From positions 218,008,205 to 218,072,204 of the forward strand of contig CP136064.1 of the NCBI GenBank assembly GCA_032622095.1: DNA of 64,000 bases, written 5' to 3'. The notes beneath the pieces are model-generated. The model made no database searches and was not told the origin of the DNA. It saw nothing but the letters and a program-made list of their open reading frames with translations. Positions 31,222 through 43,500 of the stretch are shown piece after piece. This DNA is from Siphonodentalium dalli (taxonomy: Eukaryota > Mollusca > Scaphopoda > Gadilida > Siphonodentaliidae). Position 1 is the stretch's first letter. The number at the start of each line of letters is the position of its first letter. The translations under genes were made by a program, and so were the position numbers.

Positions 31222-32729
31222 ATTTTGTCAACCTGTGGAAAAGAAATAACATGTAACATAAAAACCTTAAAGTTACTGGCCTTTTATGGTCATTCACAGG
31301 TTGAAACTCAGCAAATTTTTTAATAACATTCTGAAGTGCCGAACATTCCATTGGTTTTGAGGCGCACAATTGCTACCGGTATTTCTGAAATTTATTTCAT
31401 ATTTATTTGATCTGACATTTTAATCGCCGTGATTTTAATTTAGACCCCTACTCTTGTTCTTGGTTTTTACACTTGTAAGAGACCAGGGGATTCACAAGGA
31501 ACTTTATTATGTCAGCTCTTGCGATTAGCAAATCAGCATTGATAAATAGTGACGGTACATGTATATGAACCCATATTAGGTCAGTGACCCCATATGAAAT
31601 CAATATTAGGTGCTTATATCCACCATCTTGTTTTGCAGAAAATTGGTGTATTTTGGTGCCAAGAAAGGTGATATCTGTCGGAAATCATTTTCTGTGAAGT
31701 TAAAGACATAGTAGGCCTACCATGTACCAAAACCTGCATAATATATATTTGAGGAATTCTAAAGACTCTATCAAACTAAACAAGTTGTCCTACTTAGAAC
31801 TGGTGATTAGCCATTGACTCATTGCATTGATGTTCAACGCCCATGGCATGTCACTGTGACGTTACATAAGTATAATGGCCATAGATGACACATTTAACTT
31901 ACCAAATTAAAAAAGGCGAAATACTTTTGAGCGGGCCAACCGTTGACTTGTCAACGGACTATAAACCTTGCCATCGCTCTGCTGTTGACGTCGTTATTAT
32001 ATGGGATGGCGATAACATAGTGTTTCACATATGAGTCAGGGACGAATCTAGGCCAAACGTTGTTCAGTCATCAGTTGAAAAGCAAGCGAAATTCAAATTC
32101 GCAAGTTTTTAATCTAGAAATTTAGGATAACTTTTGCAATATATATTCTTATACATGTACATGTATTGATGGTCAACTTTTTCAAAAGTTCTATTAGTAT
32201 TTAGTCTAGGGCTAATATTTATTTTTATCTTACAATATAGCTATATTTCATCAAATACACGCAAAAACGCCTAGGCGGTTTCCGATCTTGTATCCTGGAT
32301 GGCAACAAGGATATCTTCGATGGCAACAGCTGGTGCACGTGCGTTTCGACAACTGGCTTGTTTTCAAAACAAAACGTCTAAATAACCAACTAAAAGTCGT
32401 AATATAATATACTCGTGTGCTACGAATGTAAAATAATCAATAATTAGTTCAATAAAGTTGACAAAATGTGGAGACAGGGCCCAAAAAGCTCAAAATAACC
32501 ACCCAAATATGTTTGGAAATCGAAAAAGTTACGAATTTTACACATTGTTAACAGCGCGCACGAATACGGACTATTTTGACAATTTCTATCTTAGCGAAGT
32601 AGGGAATTCCCCGTAATTCAGTACGGTCTTGATCAAAAGCTACTGAACGCATTTTTTATTCGATAAAATACAGAATGGAAAATCAAATTAATTTTATCTT
32701 ATGTTAAGGATATAAAACACAATACTTAC

Positions 32730-32830
32730 GAAAAGTCCGTGATTTAGTGCATTTCCTCTAAATGAAGTTTAATGGGTTATTTTAGTGCGAGTCAGAACTC
32801 GATTGTCGAAGTGTTGGAAAGTTCAAAATT
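32730..32830 (-). other. NCAPD2: Possible NCAPD2 5' non-coding exon
   Basis: A strong donor (TTTTC|GTAAGTATT) at 32,729-32,730 could splice to the acceptor at 31,236, just before the start codon. The 5' boundary is arbitrary and the exon is inferred only from these splice signals. Confidence 0.3.
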
Positions 32831-33160
32831 CACCAAAACTCTGAATGGACAGTCATCTCCGGCAATGCCTCTCGCCAACACTATCACTATCCAAGGAGAT
32901 TGCACCATAAAATAATACAATTATCCTGTTAAAAGTGACAATTATGTCGAACATATGAAACGAAAATATCGTCGCCTCTTCATTGAATCGGATTCCAGCC
33001 AAAGTGAATTTGAATAGTGATGTGAATTTCTCAGAATTTGACTTATCACAACGTCGCGTGCTGAGAATATTGTGTACGTTGTGTGTTGCGCGTAATAAAA
33101 TAGTTCCTGTTTTAAATTGAGTTTTATTGCATTTTTATGGGACGAATTGTAAGATAAATT

Positions 33161-33317
33161 GGTTATCATCACCCTGTGTTTCCGAGATCCGTATTCAAGT
33201 CTCGCTGCCTTCTCTGGGCTGTCTATCGACTCGTCCTACGGACTCGCCGATAGACTGCCCAGAGAAGGCAGCTCGACTTGAATACGGATCTCAGAAACAC
33301 ACATGGTGGTGATAACC
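33161..33317. repeat. 157-bp palindrome
   Basis: Arms begin ggttatcatcaccctgtgtt and return as aaacacacatggtggtgataacc, with a small loop at gactcgtcctacggactcgc. Arms match almost fully, as in a MITE or foldback element. Confidence 0.88.
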
Positions 33318-33974
33318 TATATATATTATAATGGCCAACAACAACTGTGGATCAGTCAATCATATTATAAATGCTGGTCATTACACTGACTTACACCACA
33401 GTCCCTAGGAATCACTGTTAGTTGAATAAAATATTATTTAATAACATTAAATCAATATTTTATATTTAGTTATTATATATATATTAAGTACAGTTTGGAA
33501 AGTAAAAAGTTTGTATACTGCATTTTCATTGGCAGATGATTTGCACGAAAATACAGAGTACACATTTTTATGCCACACAAACATTCGCTAATTCTGAGTT
33601 TATATAATCATATTCCGTATTTTTTTCTTGAAACGATGGTGTATTCAGATTGTTAGTATCTTTCCCAACTTACGAGAAAATAGCTGTTAGTTACTCGAAT
33701 ATTCTTTCAGGTGCAAACTCGGTGGAATTCTTTACGATTTGGGAACACATGTCCATTCTCTAAATAGCAAATTACTTATTCGCAACCGGTATTTGTTAAA
33801 ACACGTGTGACATGCAGCCAGTGCTCTGAGTACGAAATCGGCTTTGATTACCGGATTAATGGCTACAATGCTCAATTCTCATTCAGATAATTGGAATAGT
33901 ACGGATTATGGTGCCCCCGCCTTCCAGTTCTCTTGATTGAGAACATTAATACACGTGTGGTAACTTTGTGGTGT

Positions 33975-35442
33975 GAAAAAGAAGATCTTTTCGAAAATCA
34001 TGGGCGGATCGCGCCCATAAACTCTCTACATTGCATTTTACATGGCTTGTGTATGTCACATTTCGTGGAGAAGATCACTCGATCTTTTCGACCATCCCAG
34101 GCGCGCACAAATATGTCAGGTGGAGTAACAGATAAAATTTTAAACGACTTAGTGTACGTTCACAAAATGGAAAATGTGGACATTGTGTATTGCGGACATC
34201 CATGCAGTCGTATAATTAAACTACATGTACATGTATAAGATTTTAGATTGCGAAAGTATACACAACGCATATGTGCCACATCTCTCTTGTCCCCTAAAGT
34301 GATGTGAAACACTCCGATTGAGTGATAAAATAGAACTGGGGATAATCTTGCTGAATGTAGTTATTGTATAAACAAATTATATCCAGACTAACAACACAAC
34401 ACAACACCGTTAAATAAAATGCAATGACTCTCGATGTCGAAATCGTTTTCGTTTCATAATGGCGGAAACTGTTGCGTCCCGGATCGAATTGTAAATATTT
34501 GTAATTGAATGTATATATTTCAGATGATGTTTTCTATGGAGACTTTCCGTGATGTTAGCAGAATGACACATTCATCTAGTTGACATAATGCCTGAGTACT
34601 AACTGATCAGTGTTTCGCACCGAATAAGTGCATTATGTCTTTAATTCAGGTCGTTTGGTTGATGGTGTATTAATGTTATATTAATAAACGTGATATTAAA
34701 GTTTTCATCATGAATGTTATATTAATTGTTATATTGTTTATATCAACGCGCGATATATCTGTGTGCCCCTCCCCGCGATGTGTTGACCATAGGTGCCAAA
34801 TTGTACTCGCGAACAATGTGCATGCCCAGTCTATAGATAGGAGGCATTAAAGCACGGATGACTTTCCCGGTGGGTATGCTGCTAAAATAGTCAGAAGCTT
34901 CCCATAAACAGAAAGAATATTAAAATATAGACATATAAAATATTAAAGCTCGTTGGCTCTTCCCCATACAGCAACCAATTCAACTCAACTTTTGCCGTGT
35001 TCAGACATGATGTTTTCTATGTTCAATATCCTCAAACAACAACCGTGGGGTGAAGGAGAAGATCTCTCGATCTTTTCGACCAATCCGGGCGCTTCGCGCC
35101 CTCCTACTCTCTTCTCAACTGGAAACAATATATATACCAATGGACAAAACTCACACGGATTAATCAAGGTTTTATCCGCCGGTCGTGGTTCTAAATGGAC
35201 GTGGGGCATTGCTTCTTGCTTTGGTGGCATCCGTCTCATGCGCAGTATAGGCTAACACATACTGTGCATGGGTATATATGTATCAATCTCACAAACAATA
35301 CAAGCGCTCTTCATCGGAATTATATAAGGCATTCAAAAGTGGGTTGTATGGGAGGGCCCTTTCAAATCTTCCCGGGTATCATTACAAACTCCAAAGTTGT
35401 GGTGACGGTCTCGATCTGTTCGACCATCTCGGGCGCGAAACA
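33975..35442. repeat. Four scattered copies of a GATC-rich motif
   Basis: Variants of gaagatctctcgatcttttc followed by gaccatcccgggcgcg occur at about 33,978, 34,069, 35,056 and 35,403. The nature is unknown; they may be pieces of one decayed repeat or of former gene copies. Confidence 0.5.
34294..34643. mobile_element. TTAA-type MITE (family B), 5' end worn
   Basis: About 350 bp from ctaaagtgatgtgaaacact to gtgcattatgtctttaa; same internal order as the copy at 27,762. Confidence 0.75.
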
Positions 35443-35605
35443 AACTACTCTCATTATGTATCGCACAGGAAAGCAGGGTGTTCTACGCGTTGTGCATACA
35501 CCACAAGCACACACGCGACCTGTCTGCATCCTACCCTATTACCGACCAACTAGTTTTGCGATAGTAAAGAGCGATGTAATAATAAATAAGCAAATTTTAA
35601 CTTAC

Positions 35606-35709
35606 CTAAGCAAAAACGTCTTTCCTGTCCCACATTGGCCCGTAACAATTATGTTATGCCCATTTAGCACTTGGTGTAAACAATACACCTGTTGTTTGTT
35701 GAGATTCAT
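35606..35709 (-). CDS. Orphan first exon with PIF1/RecD-like Walker A
   Basis: ATG at 35,709 opens 34 codons plus two bases: MNLNKQQVYCLHQVLNGHNI followed by IVTGQCGTGKTFLL, then a consensus donor GTAAG. The order (LN-x2-Q, about 10 residues, G-x-N-x2-VTG-x-x-GTGKT) is the start of PIF1-type superfamily 1B helicases, in which this P-loop binds ATP. No second exon (helicase motifs Ia-VI) was recognised between 35,605 and the NCAPD2 start, so it may be a gene with distant exons, an exapted exon or a relic. PIF1-like coding sequence is also carried by Helitrons, another possible source. Confidence 0.6.
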
Positions 35710-36179
35710 TTCAACTTGAGAGCATATCGATCGGAGAGAAATGGTGATGTGGCGAAGAAACACGCGCCCAAATGGTCAATCATGTCACGTGGAATGAGGT
35801 AATTAGTGTTAATGCACGCTTGTGTAATCATAGGGTCAATGAACAACTTTCATACCGGGGTGTACTAAAAAAAGAAAGAAGACACGAATAAGGCAAATCA
35901 AAAAAATCGAGATTAACATACCATGCCGACCCTATTTTAGTACCCTCCTAAATGGTTTTTTATTTGCATATCTTTTATGTAAATTTCTCTCTTTGAGTAT
36001 GCCCGAAATTTATGTTTGGAAGAATAATATAAATAAAACTAATAAAATACTCGCCCTTCCGCCCCATTTGAAAATAAAGTTGAATTTAAGTCCAGCAATT
36101 TATTGTCATCAAAAGACTGCTCCCAAATCAAAGGCAATTAACATGCCGTCCAATTAACACCCACACTACCTAATTACCC

Positions 36180-36275
36180 GAATTGAATAGGGGCCGAACA
36201 AGCCAGGCCGAAAGAGCCCTGGTCAGTGGACCGAAAAGTCCAAGGCCGAAAGAGCCCTGGACCGAATCGACCCGC
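36180..36275. repeat. Short repeated ggccgaaagagccctgg motif
   Basis: aggccgaaagagccctgg occurs twice about 40 bp apart with gtggaccgaaaagtcc between, forming small hairpins. Function unknown. Confidence 0.5.
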
Positions 36276-37189
36276 TCCCCTCTGTATCTGTGATTGTTAT
36301 GTGCTAGGAACCAAGACTGGATCCTGGATTTTACAGGACTTGGCAAATAAGAACATCGCGATGGTCGGATAAACAAATTTATATGTTTTGAATTGAATAA
36401 AAAACACCATTCAAATTTTAATTATCAACCCGATATCACCATTTCAACATTAGATGTCCGGGATCCGTTTCGTATTTTAGTCAAATGTTGCGAATTCGCT
36501 TTAAGGAAGTGTCAATAAGGAACTGAAGAGAGACACTACAGCGTCAGCAAAAAATGATTTTCACCAATTCCATAAATGTGAATTTATGCTGATATTTGGA
36601 TGGAAAATCACGATTTATGTACAACTCAGACCAGGTAGAGTTGATATGACCCAACGAGCGCATTAAGAACAATTAACTTAATTGTCACATGTCAATTGTG
36701 GGGAGATAAATGCAATTTTTTCGAACGAAAAATCCAATCGTTCGTTTTAGTGATAGAGCACGCTGCACAGGGGGTGGTCTCTAGCCAATGAGATGATTGT
36801 TTACATAATAACAAAATCTGAAGTTGCCTAACTGCACCTGTTATCTGTATAGTAGAGGTAATGTATCTACATATATTTGTTATATTTTAATCAAATTTAA
36901 TATTACATGGACAGTGATTCCTAGGACTGTGCTTACACAAGTTACAGATTACTCAATGAATGAGTCAATCATCAACAGATCAATTCAATGTCATTTCGCT
37001 GATCCATTGACAATTGATTGTCTCGACCTGTAATCTTAGGAACCACCTATGTCGTAGACAGTTTAGGACCTTCATTCTAAATAATATGGCCCGCATTATT
37101 ACCTTCACAATTAGCCTCAAAATTGACAATCAAATGAAGAAATAGACGACGTTTATTCAATCGTCAATAGCTTCGAAAATGGGCGCTCG

Positions 37190-37263
37190 TTTCGTCGACC
37201 AATCAGAACTCGAGTTACTGACATCCGGTTATCTCCCTTCCCTATTTCCGGTTGTAAAGCGCA
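37190..37263 (+). promoter_or_regulatory. POM121: Likely POM121 proximal promoter
   Basis: A CCAAT box (gaccaatcagaa, 37,197-37,208) and an ETS/GABP-like site (atttccggt, 37,244-37,252) lie within 70 bp upstream of the start codon. No TATA box is evident. This is typical of TATA-less housekeeping promoters; the site assignment is inference. Confidence 0.5.
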
Positions 37264-37580
37264 ATGGCCGCCAACGCTGTCAGCATGTTATTTCAGAATA
37301 AATTTGTCTCTTTATTCTATTTCTCAGTTATATTTTTGACCGTTATAATTCTCGTTACATCAGGATTTAATTTCTTCACGCTATGGACAATTTCTTGCGC
37401 ATTGACACTGCTCTACTTGAGCAAATTTGCAAAAAAGTGGAAAAATGTTTTCTTAAAGTTGAGACAATCTGAAAATTTGAACGATAAGAGGAAAAGACGT
37501 CAGTCATCAAGAGAGGCTGCGCTCACTTCTTTACACACTCCGAGTCCGGGGCATCGATCTCAAAGTATAGACCATAATAG
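37264..37580 (+). CDS. POM121: POM121-like exon 1: membrane anchor
   Basis: Starts GCGCAATGGCC (good Kozak context). MAANAVSMLFQNKFVSLFYF, then one or two membrane helices, then KKWKNVFLKLRQ and RKRRQSSRE, which gives a basic cytosolic or nuclear side. Donor GTAAGA. Confidence 0.88.
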
Positions 37581-40500
37581 GTAAGAACATCGCGATATTT
37601 ACAGGGTTTCCATTGGGGATAAAATGTTGGGTGTCCCTTTTCTTGTGGCTAGACTAAGCCTTAGTCTAAGGTAAGGCAAAGGTATAAAAACAAAATTGCC
37701 ATTGTTGACAAGGAATATATACCTACAAATACAGTATAACTGGCTTCTAATAAGTTTTACTCTGGTTGTTTCATACCGGTAGCTCAAACGATGTGCCCAA
37801 TGGACTAGCCCATTTTCGTATAGACAAATGATGCCAATCAACAGCGACTGCCGACAATTTCACAAATTTTATATGACTGATCGATAGCCACATGCTTTCT
37901 GCATTCCTCGACCCTTGACCTCCATGTACTGTATGGAGTTTATCGAGGTTTGACTTGAACAAACATCATCATTGAGTAATACCCCAAAAAAAGAAATCTG
38001 ATCAAGGAAAGTCAATATAAGTTTATATAGGTATACGGTGCAACATATGCAGTCACTCTGAATATACATGTAGACGATTTCCCAGTCATCAAATTTAACA
38101 ATCACTTGGCACCACCTGAGTGATGCACATTGTTTAGGCCAAAAAACTAAATACCTGTGTTTCTGGAGACCACCCGCCCCTATTCCAGAGCCCCGTACCA
38201 TTTTCATTTGTTTTATTTTGCAAAATTAGTACCGGTACCGTCCCATTTTATTTTCCATGTAAACCGATTCATTTCCATTTAAAACCCACATCGCATGTGG
38301 TGTTAAACAGGAAATTATACCACACTTCAATTAGGTCACAGTCGTATCGAACTCTCCGGTCGTGTTTGTGGTGTCAGGGAAAAATGTTCCCTGGTGTCTT
38401 AAACAGAGAAGACTGATGGGCACACAATATATAATGGAAGTAATTTTAAGTTTGTGCATGCACTATATTGTTCTTACACTCTGTGGTAAATATACTGCTG
38501 GACAGACTTATTCTTAACTTCTTACACTAATCATAAATCTCATAAATATCGCATGAATAGTATGTTTGTATTAACGTAAACAAAGGCCAAAAATGTTACA
38601 GAACATAGCTTTTGTTTACATACATGTAACAAAGCGTACAAACTTGACAATAACTTACTATTTATGAAATATTTATACAGTAGTTGGCATAAGAAGAAAA
38701 TATGTCTATATTTTAATATTCTTTCTGGTTAATATGGCAGTTTGAACGCGAAGGCCATCCATACAATGCATCTTAATTTTGGTATGTCCGTAACATTCTA
38801 AAGTGGTCCTTTTGTTACCAAAAAGATAATTTTCAAGTGGCATCATTCAGTTTGTTCATTTCATATTATCTGCATATGTAGATATGTGAACATTTAGTTG
38901 TATTCAGGGTTCCAGACATCAAATCACGACAACAACATTCAAAAGCTTGAACATTAAAATGTTATGAAATAAATGGATATAACATTTATTTGATATCAAA
39001 CAAAATATTTTCTTTCATTAGCTTTTCTTATTCTAAATGTGTTATTTTATACACTAGAATCTAACTAAAAGGTGCCATAAAAATGGAACGCTGAATACAT
39101 TGCTTAAAACGTCACACTAAATAATATTCAGCTCTGCCACTCAAACTGTTGGGAATAAGACTGTGATATATGCGTATGATGTGAAAGGCAAAAACTTCAG
39201 AACAGTAAACTTACTTGTAAAATTAATAAAATCAGAAGATGCATTTCACAAATGTACGTCCGTTACCAAAAAAATGGTATGTCCGTTACCGTGAATCAAA
39301 TGGTCACCAATACAGAAATAGTGGTCACTCATGCATGAGTGTTTTGTCTTCAGTAAACTGCCTATTTCTGATAGAAAACCTGCAAATAATAGGGTAATCA
39401 TATCAGAAGGTGCAATTTTGTTTCCACATTTCAGAAAGGTACGTCCATTACCAAAACATGGTACGTCTGGTCACCAATACAGAAATAGTAGTCACTCATG
39501 CATGAAGTCAGGGTTTTATTATGGAACATCCATCTGTCCATCCTCTAATAGATAAAATGTACATATGTCTATCTAGGAACACTTCACAGAGTTTGGAGCT
39601 TAAGTGAGACTTAAGTTCATTTCATTGAGTGTGTCTGTTAACAAAGTCTTAATAGCCCATATGATCTATGCTTTCAAACGGGATGGTAACTATCATACAT
39701 CACATCAACAACCTTGGGGTGAGCTTTGAAAATGTTCTAAGTTGGCAGTGAGACACTCACCCTATTTCAAGCAATATACATGTATACCGGTACTTGAAAT
39801 TCAAATTTTCTTCTTAAAGGTATGTCTGTTTCTGTGGAATTTTCCTTTGGCATCTTTAAATCCAACAATTAGATACTTGTATACTGGTATGTATCAATTT
39901 GGTGGAAATTGGCGCTAATAAAGCAATATGTTTTGGTGCCCCTCTCCTCCCAAAACCTGACTCGAGCGGCTCCACTTAAATGACTTTCATTTTTAAACCA
40001 CACCGTTAGACTCCTCTTATCATGGAGATGATAATGTACTCTTGTGTCTTCTAATAAACGTGCATGCACGTTTATTAAAATTTGGAAGATTTTCCACCCT
40101 GCACGATGCTTATTCCAGTCTGCACGTTTATTGTGTGCATTTTGGAAGACATGTCTTGACAGGCCGATTTTGCACCCCCCCCCCCCCCCCCCCCCCCCCC
40201 CAACTTCAAATCTTAAGAGGGTGTTTATAAAATTCCGAGTAAATGTCAGTATACTGTAGCAATATATTGATATTGCACCACGTATCAGGTTTTAACGATT
40301 GCTGTTATATTATTAACTCACAATAGGCCATGCCAAATAGTTTATTGGTAAATAGAATAATAAATTTGTTTCGCCCTGTACTTATATTCCAGTCTGCACT
40401 TGTATTACATTAGGTCGGATTTTCAACCCTGTACTTATATTCCAGACTGCACTTTTATTCCGGACACGAGACTATAAGTTTGGTTGAAATTGGCAACAAA

Positions 40501-43500
40501 CAAATGTCATTGATTTTGTTGCCCTTCCTCTTTCTGTCCTTTTCTTAACCTGCATATTACTCATAAAAAATGACCCCTGTATAGACCCCATTGGAGCCAT
40601 CTAGAAGGTCCCCCGTTAGTTTATATGGAACACAGACAGGCATTCACATACATGTATATAGATGGAGATAAACATCTTATTGCAATCTGTGCACTGCGAG
40701 TGCCTTGTTGTACCTTTAACTTAATTATTTGAACACCATCAGAGTGATAAGTAATCACCAATACAATGCGATGTAAACAGATATAAAAATAAAATTATGG
40801 ATTGTTTTTTCGTTAGCGCTTAATCACACGAGTCTCCAAGCACAGTTTAGCACTTGAGCTTCTAAATTATTACCCTAGTTGTTGAGCCATGCCAAGTTTT
40901 ACAGCCATTACAGGTGATTCATTATAGTGGCGACTTGCACGCGCACCTCCTTCACACTAACTTACGCTCAGGTGCCTACATGTATTTCACGTCTTGGTAT
41001 GACCAACCATGCACATTGTGGGTGCCCTTGCTAATGGGTCATAACTTGGTGGGAGATTTGAACAACATATTACTCGAAAGTCATGCGTTGCCTCATCGAA
41101 CATTGTTTTACTGTAGCTGAAATATATTTTCTGACCTTTATTTGCAGATTGAATTTGTCTTCCACTCACAAGAACAGTTTATCTGCGTCAATCTCACCTT
41201 GTGCAGATAAGAGTACTTCACCACAGTTTTCATCGATCTCTCCTGGTTATGACAGGAGTATTACCCACCAGCGCCGTTATTTCACTCCACAAAGAGTCAT
41301 TCCATGTGCTAATCTCCTCAATGACTTGAGTTTAAATGAAAGTTACCAGAATCGCAGCAGATCTCCAGGATCAGGACACTCTGGAAATCAAGCCAGATCG
41401 AAGAAACCAATAATTTTACCTACTCGTTTCAACTCTTTGTCTGGAAGTGGTCTGTTTGGGTTTGTATTTTAGTGGAAATATAAAATGTATATATTGGTAT
41501 TTAACACAATTATGTTTTATGTTTACCCATACCATAGTATGGTAAACATAGTGTCGTTGTCCGGATTGACCACTCGTCGTTAGTCCGTCTGTCTGTCTGT
41601 AGACACTTTACGCATGGTGCGATAACTGAAATATTTTCTATCTGATCGGAACCAAATTTTGTATATGAATTTCTCAGCACCAAATACAGATCGAGTTCGA
41701 ATATGGGTTTGATCCGAGTTTGTTTTATGGAGTTATGGCCCTTTTTCAACTTAGAATTCATGTATGCTGCCATAACTCAAAAAAAATATTATCTGACTGT
41801 AACTAAATTTGGTATGTGAGTTGCTCAGTCCAAAATACATATCGAGTTCGAATATGGGTTTGATTCGATATTTTTTTATGGAGTTATGGCCCTTTGACAT
41901 AGAATTCATGAATGCTTCGTTAAATCAACAATTTTTCTCCTGATAGGAACCAAATTTTGTATGTGAGTTTCTCAACTCAAAATACAGATCGAGTTCGAAT
42001 ATGGGTTAGATCTGATTTGTTATACCAGAGTTATGGCCCTTTTTCAACTAAGAATTGAACAGATTTGAGTTTTTGATAACCCAGGTAGATTACAATTAAC
42101 TACCAGTAATGCAAGCTTAACTGCATAGATAGTGTTCTGAGAGACTGCAGAACTGATGTCTTATTGAAATATTAGTTATTTTTAGCCACTGTATATAGGA
42201 CATAGCTCTATGATAGTGGTGAAGCTGTACCCATTCATGATTCAATGGACTGTCCCATTCAGTTCTAAAGTTTTAATTGGAATACTGTATTATTCATTTG
42301 TAGGGATGTTCTCATTTTAAATTTCAATTAATCATTCTTCTGTTATCTCCAGGTTTCTCCTCATTCACTTGCATGGATTTCTGTAGTTCAAGATTAACAC
42401 ATCTCATTCCTGATACTTTCATCTGATACCATGTCTCATTTTATATTGGTTTATTTTGACACACTCTTTGCCCCTATTGATTGATTAATTTATTTTGATT
42501 TTTATGTGTACCTATACCATATTGTGATGTCCGGATTGACCACTTGTTTTCATTTAGATATTGATGATTATGATACAAGTTGATTAAAAAGGTTCCCAAT
42601 GTGTCCCTTTTTTTAAATAATTAAAAATAATTATTTTTTTAGGTTTGAAAATTTGAAAAACTAACACCATTATAACTCTGCCAATGGGTACCCCGAATCA
42701 CCACACCAAATTTGTTTAAATCGGTCCAAAATCTTGTGTTATGTACTGGTAAATCTGTTTGGAGCAACATTAAATCCAATTCACCATAGTATGGTACACA
42801 TATTGTGATGTCCGGATAAAAACTAACACCATTATAACTCTGCCAAGGGTACCCCGAATCACCACACCAAATTGGTTTAAATCGGTCCAAAATCTTGTTA
42901 TGTACCTGTAAATCTGTTTGGAGCAACATTAAATCCAATTCATCAATTTTATGCCATGCCTTTGGACTACTTAGCTATTGATAAGGCTATATCATTTTCT
43001 GATGTCTCTTATGCCAATGTGCAAATAATCTGATAAAGAAGGCTATGGTATCTAATTTAAAATAAAGATTCAACAATAAACATCACATGATATTAGCAGT
43101 AGACTTGGACTCTCTTAACCCAAGTATTCCATGTTCAGGTCACACCTTTCACATTTAACCCAAGGCTGTGGTGGTTTAGCATTACATATCTTGTACCAGT
43201 GCATTCTCTTATATAAATGCCGGTGACCCATACATTCCAATATTTGTGTTATGTACATTTGTCTATACTAGTACATACAGTATACTCATATAATTCAACA
43301 CCAAAACTCTCATTTATGATTCCGATCATAGTAAATTTTTATCGCCAAGGGATGGGTTAACATCTGCCGATCGTGATCGGCCTCGTTATGTTTACCCATA
43401 CCATAGTATCTGATCGGAACCAAATTTTGTATATGAATTTATCAGCACCAAATACAGATCGAGTTCGAATATGGGTTTGATCCAAGTTTTTTTTAACGGA

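Larger units (their letters stand above)
31236..35605. other. Upstream region of NCAPD2 and intergenic sequence
   Basis: No coding exon recognised. Contains a possible 5' non-coding exon of NCAPD2, a 157-bp palindrome, a family B MITE and several copies of a GATC-rich motif, described separately. Confidence 0.5.
37581..41147. other. POM121-like intron 1
   Basis: No exon recognised. It holds a ~167-bp repeat pair at 39,250-39,520 and a poly-C run at 40,175-40,201; the rest is AT-rich and unassigned. Confidence 0.6.

Noticed and set aside
35195-35719. 174-codon plus-strand frame
   Set aside because: Antisense to the P-loop exon, with no splice or family support.
31107-37264. A shared bidirectional promoter for NCAPD2 and the POM121-like gene
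   Set aside because: The start codons are about 6 kb apart and another exon lies between them.
40042-40259. Two plus-strand frames with poly-Pro
   Set aside because: Product of the 27-base C run; no splice context or homology.
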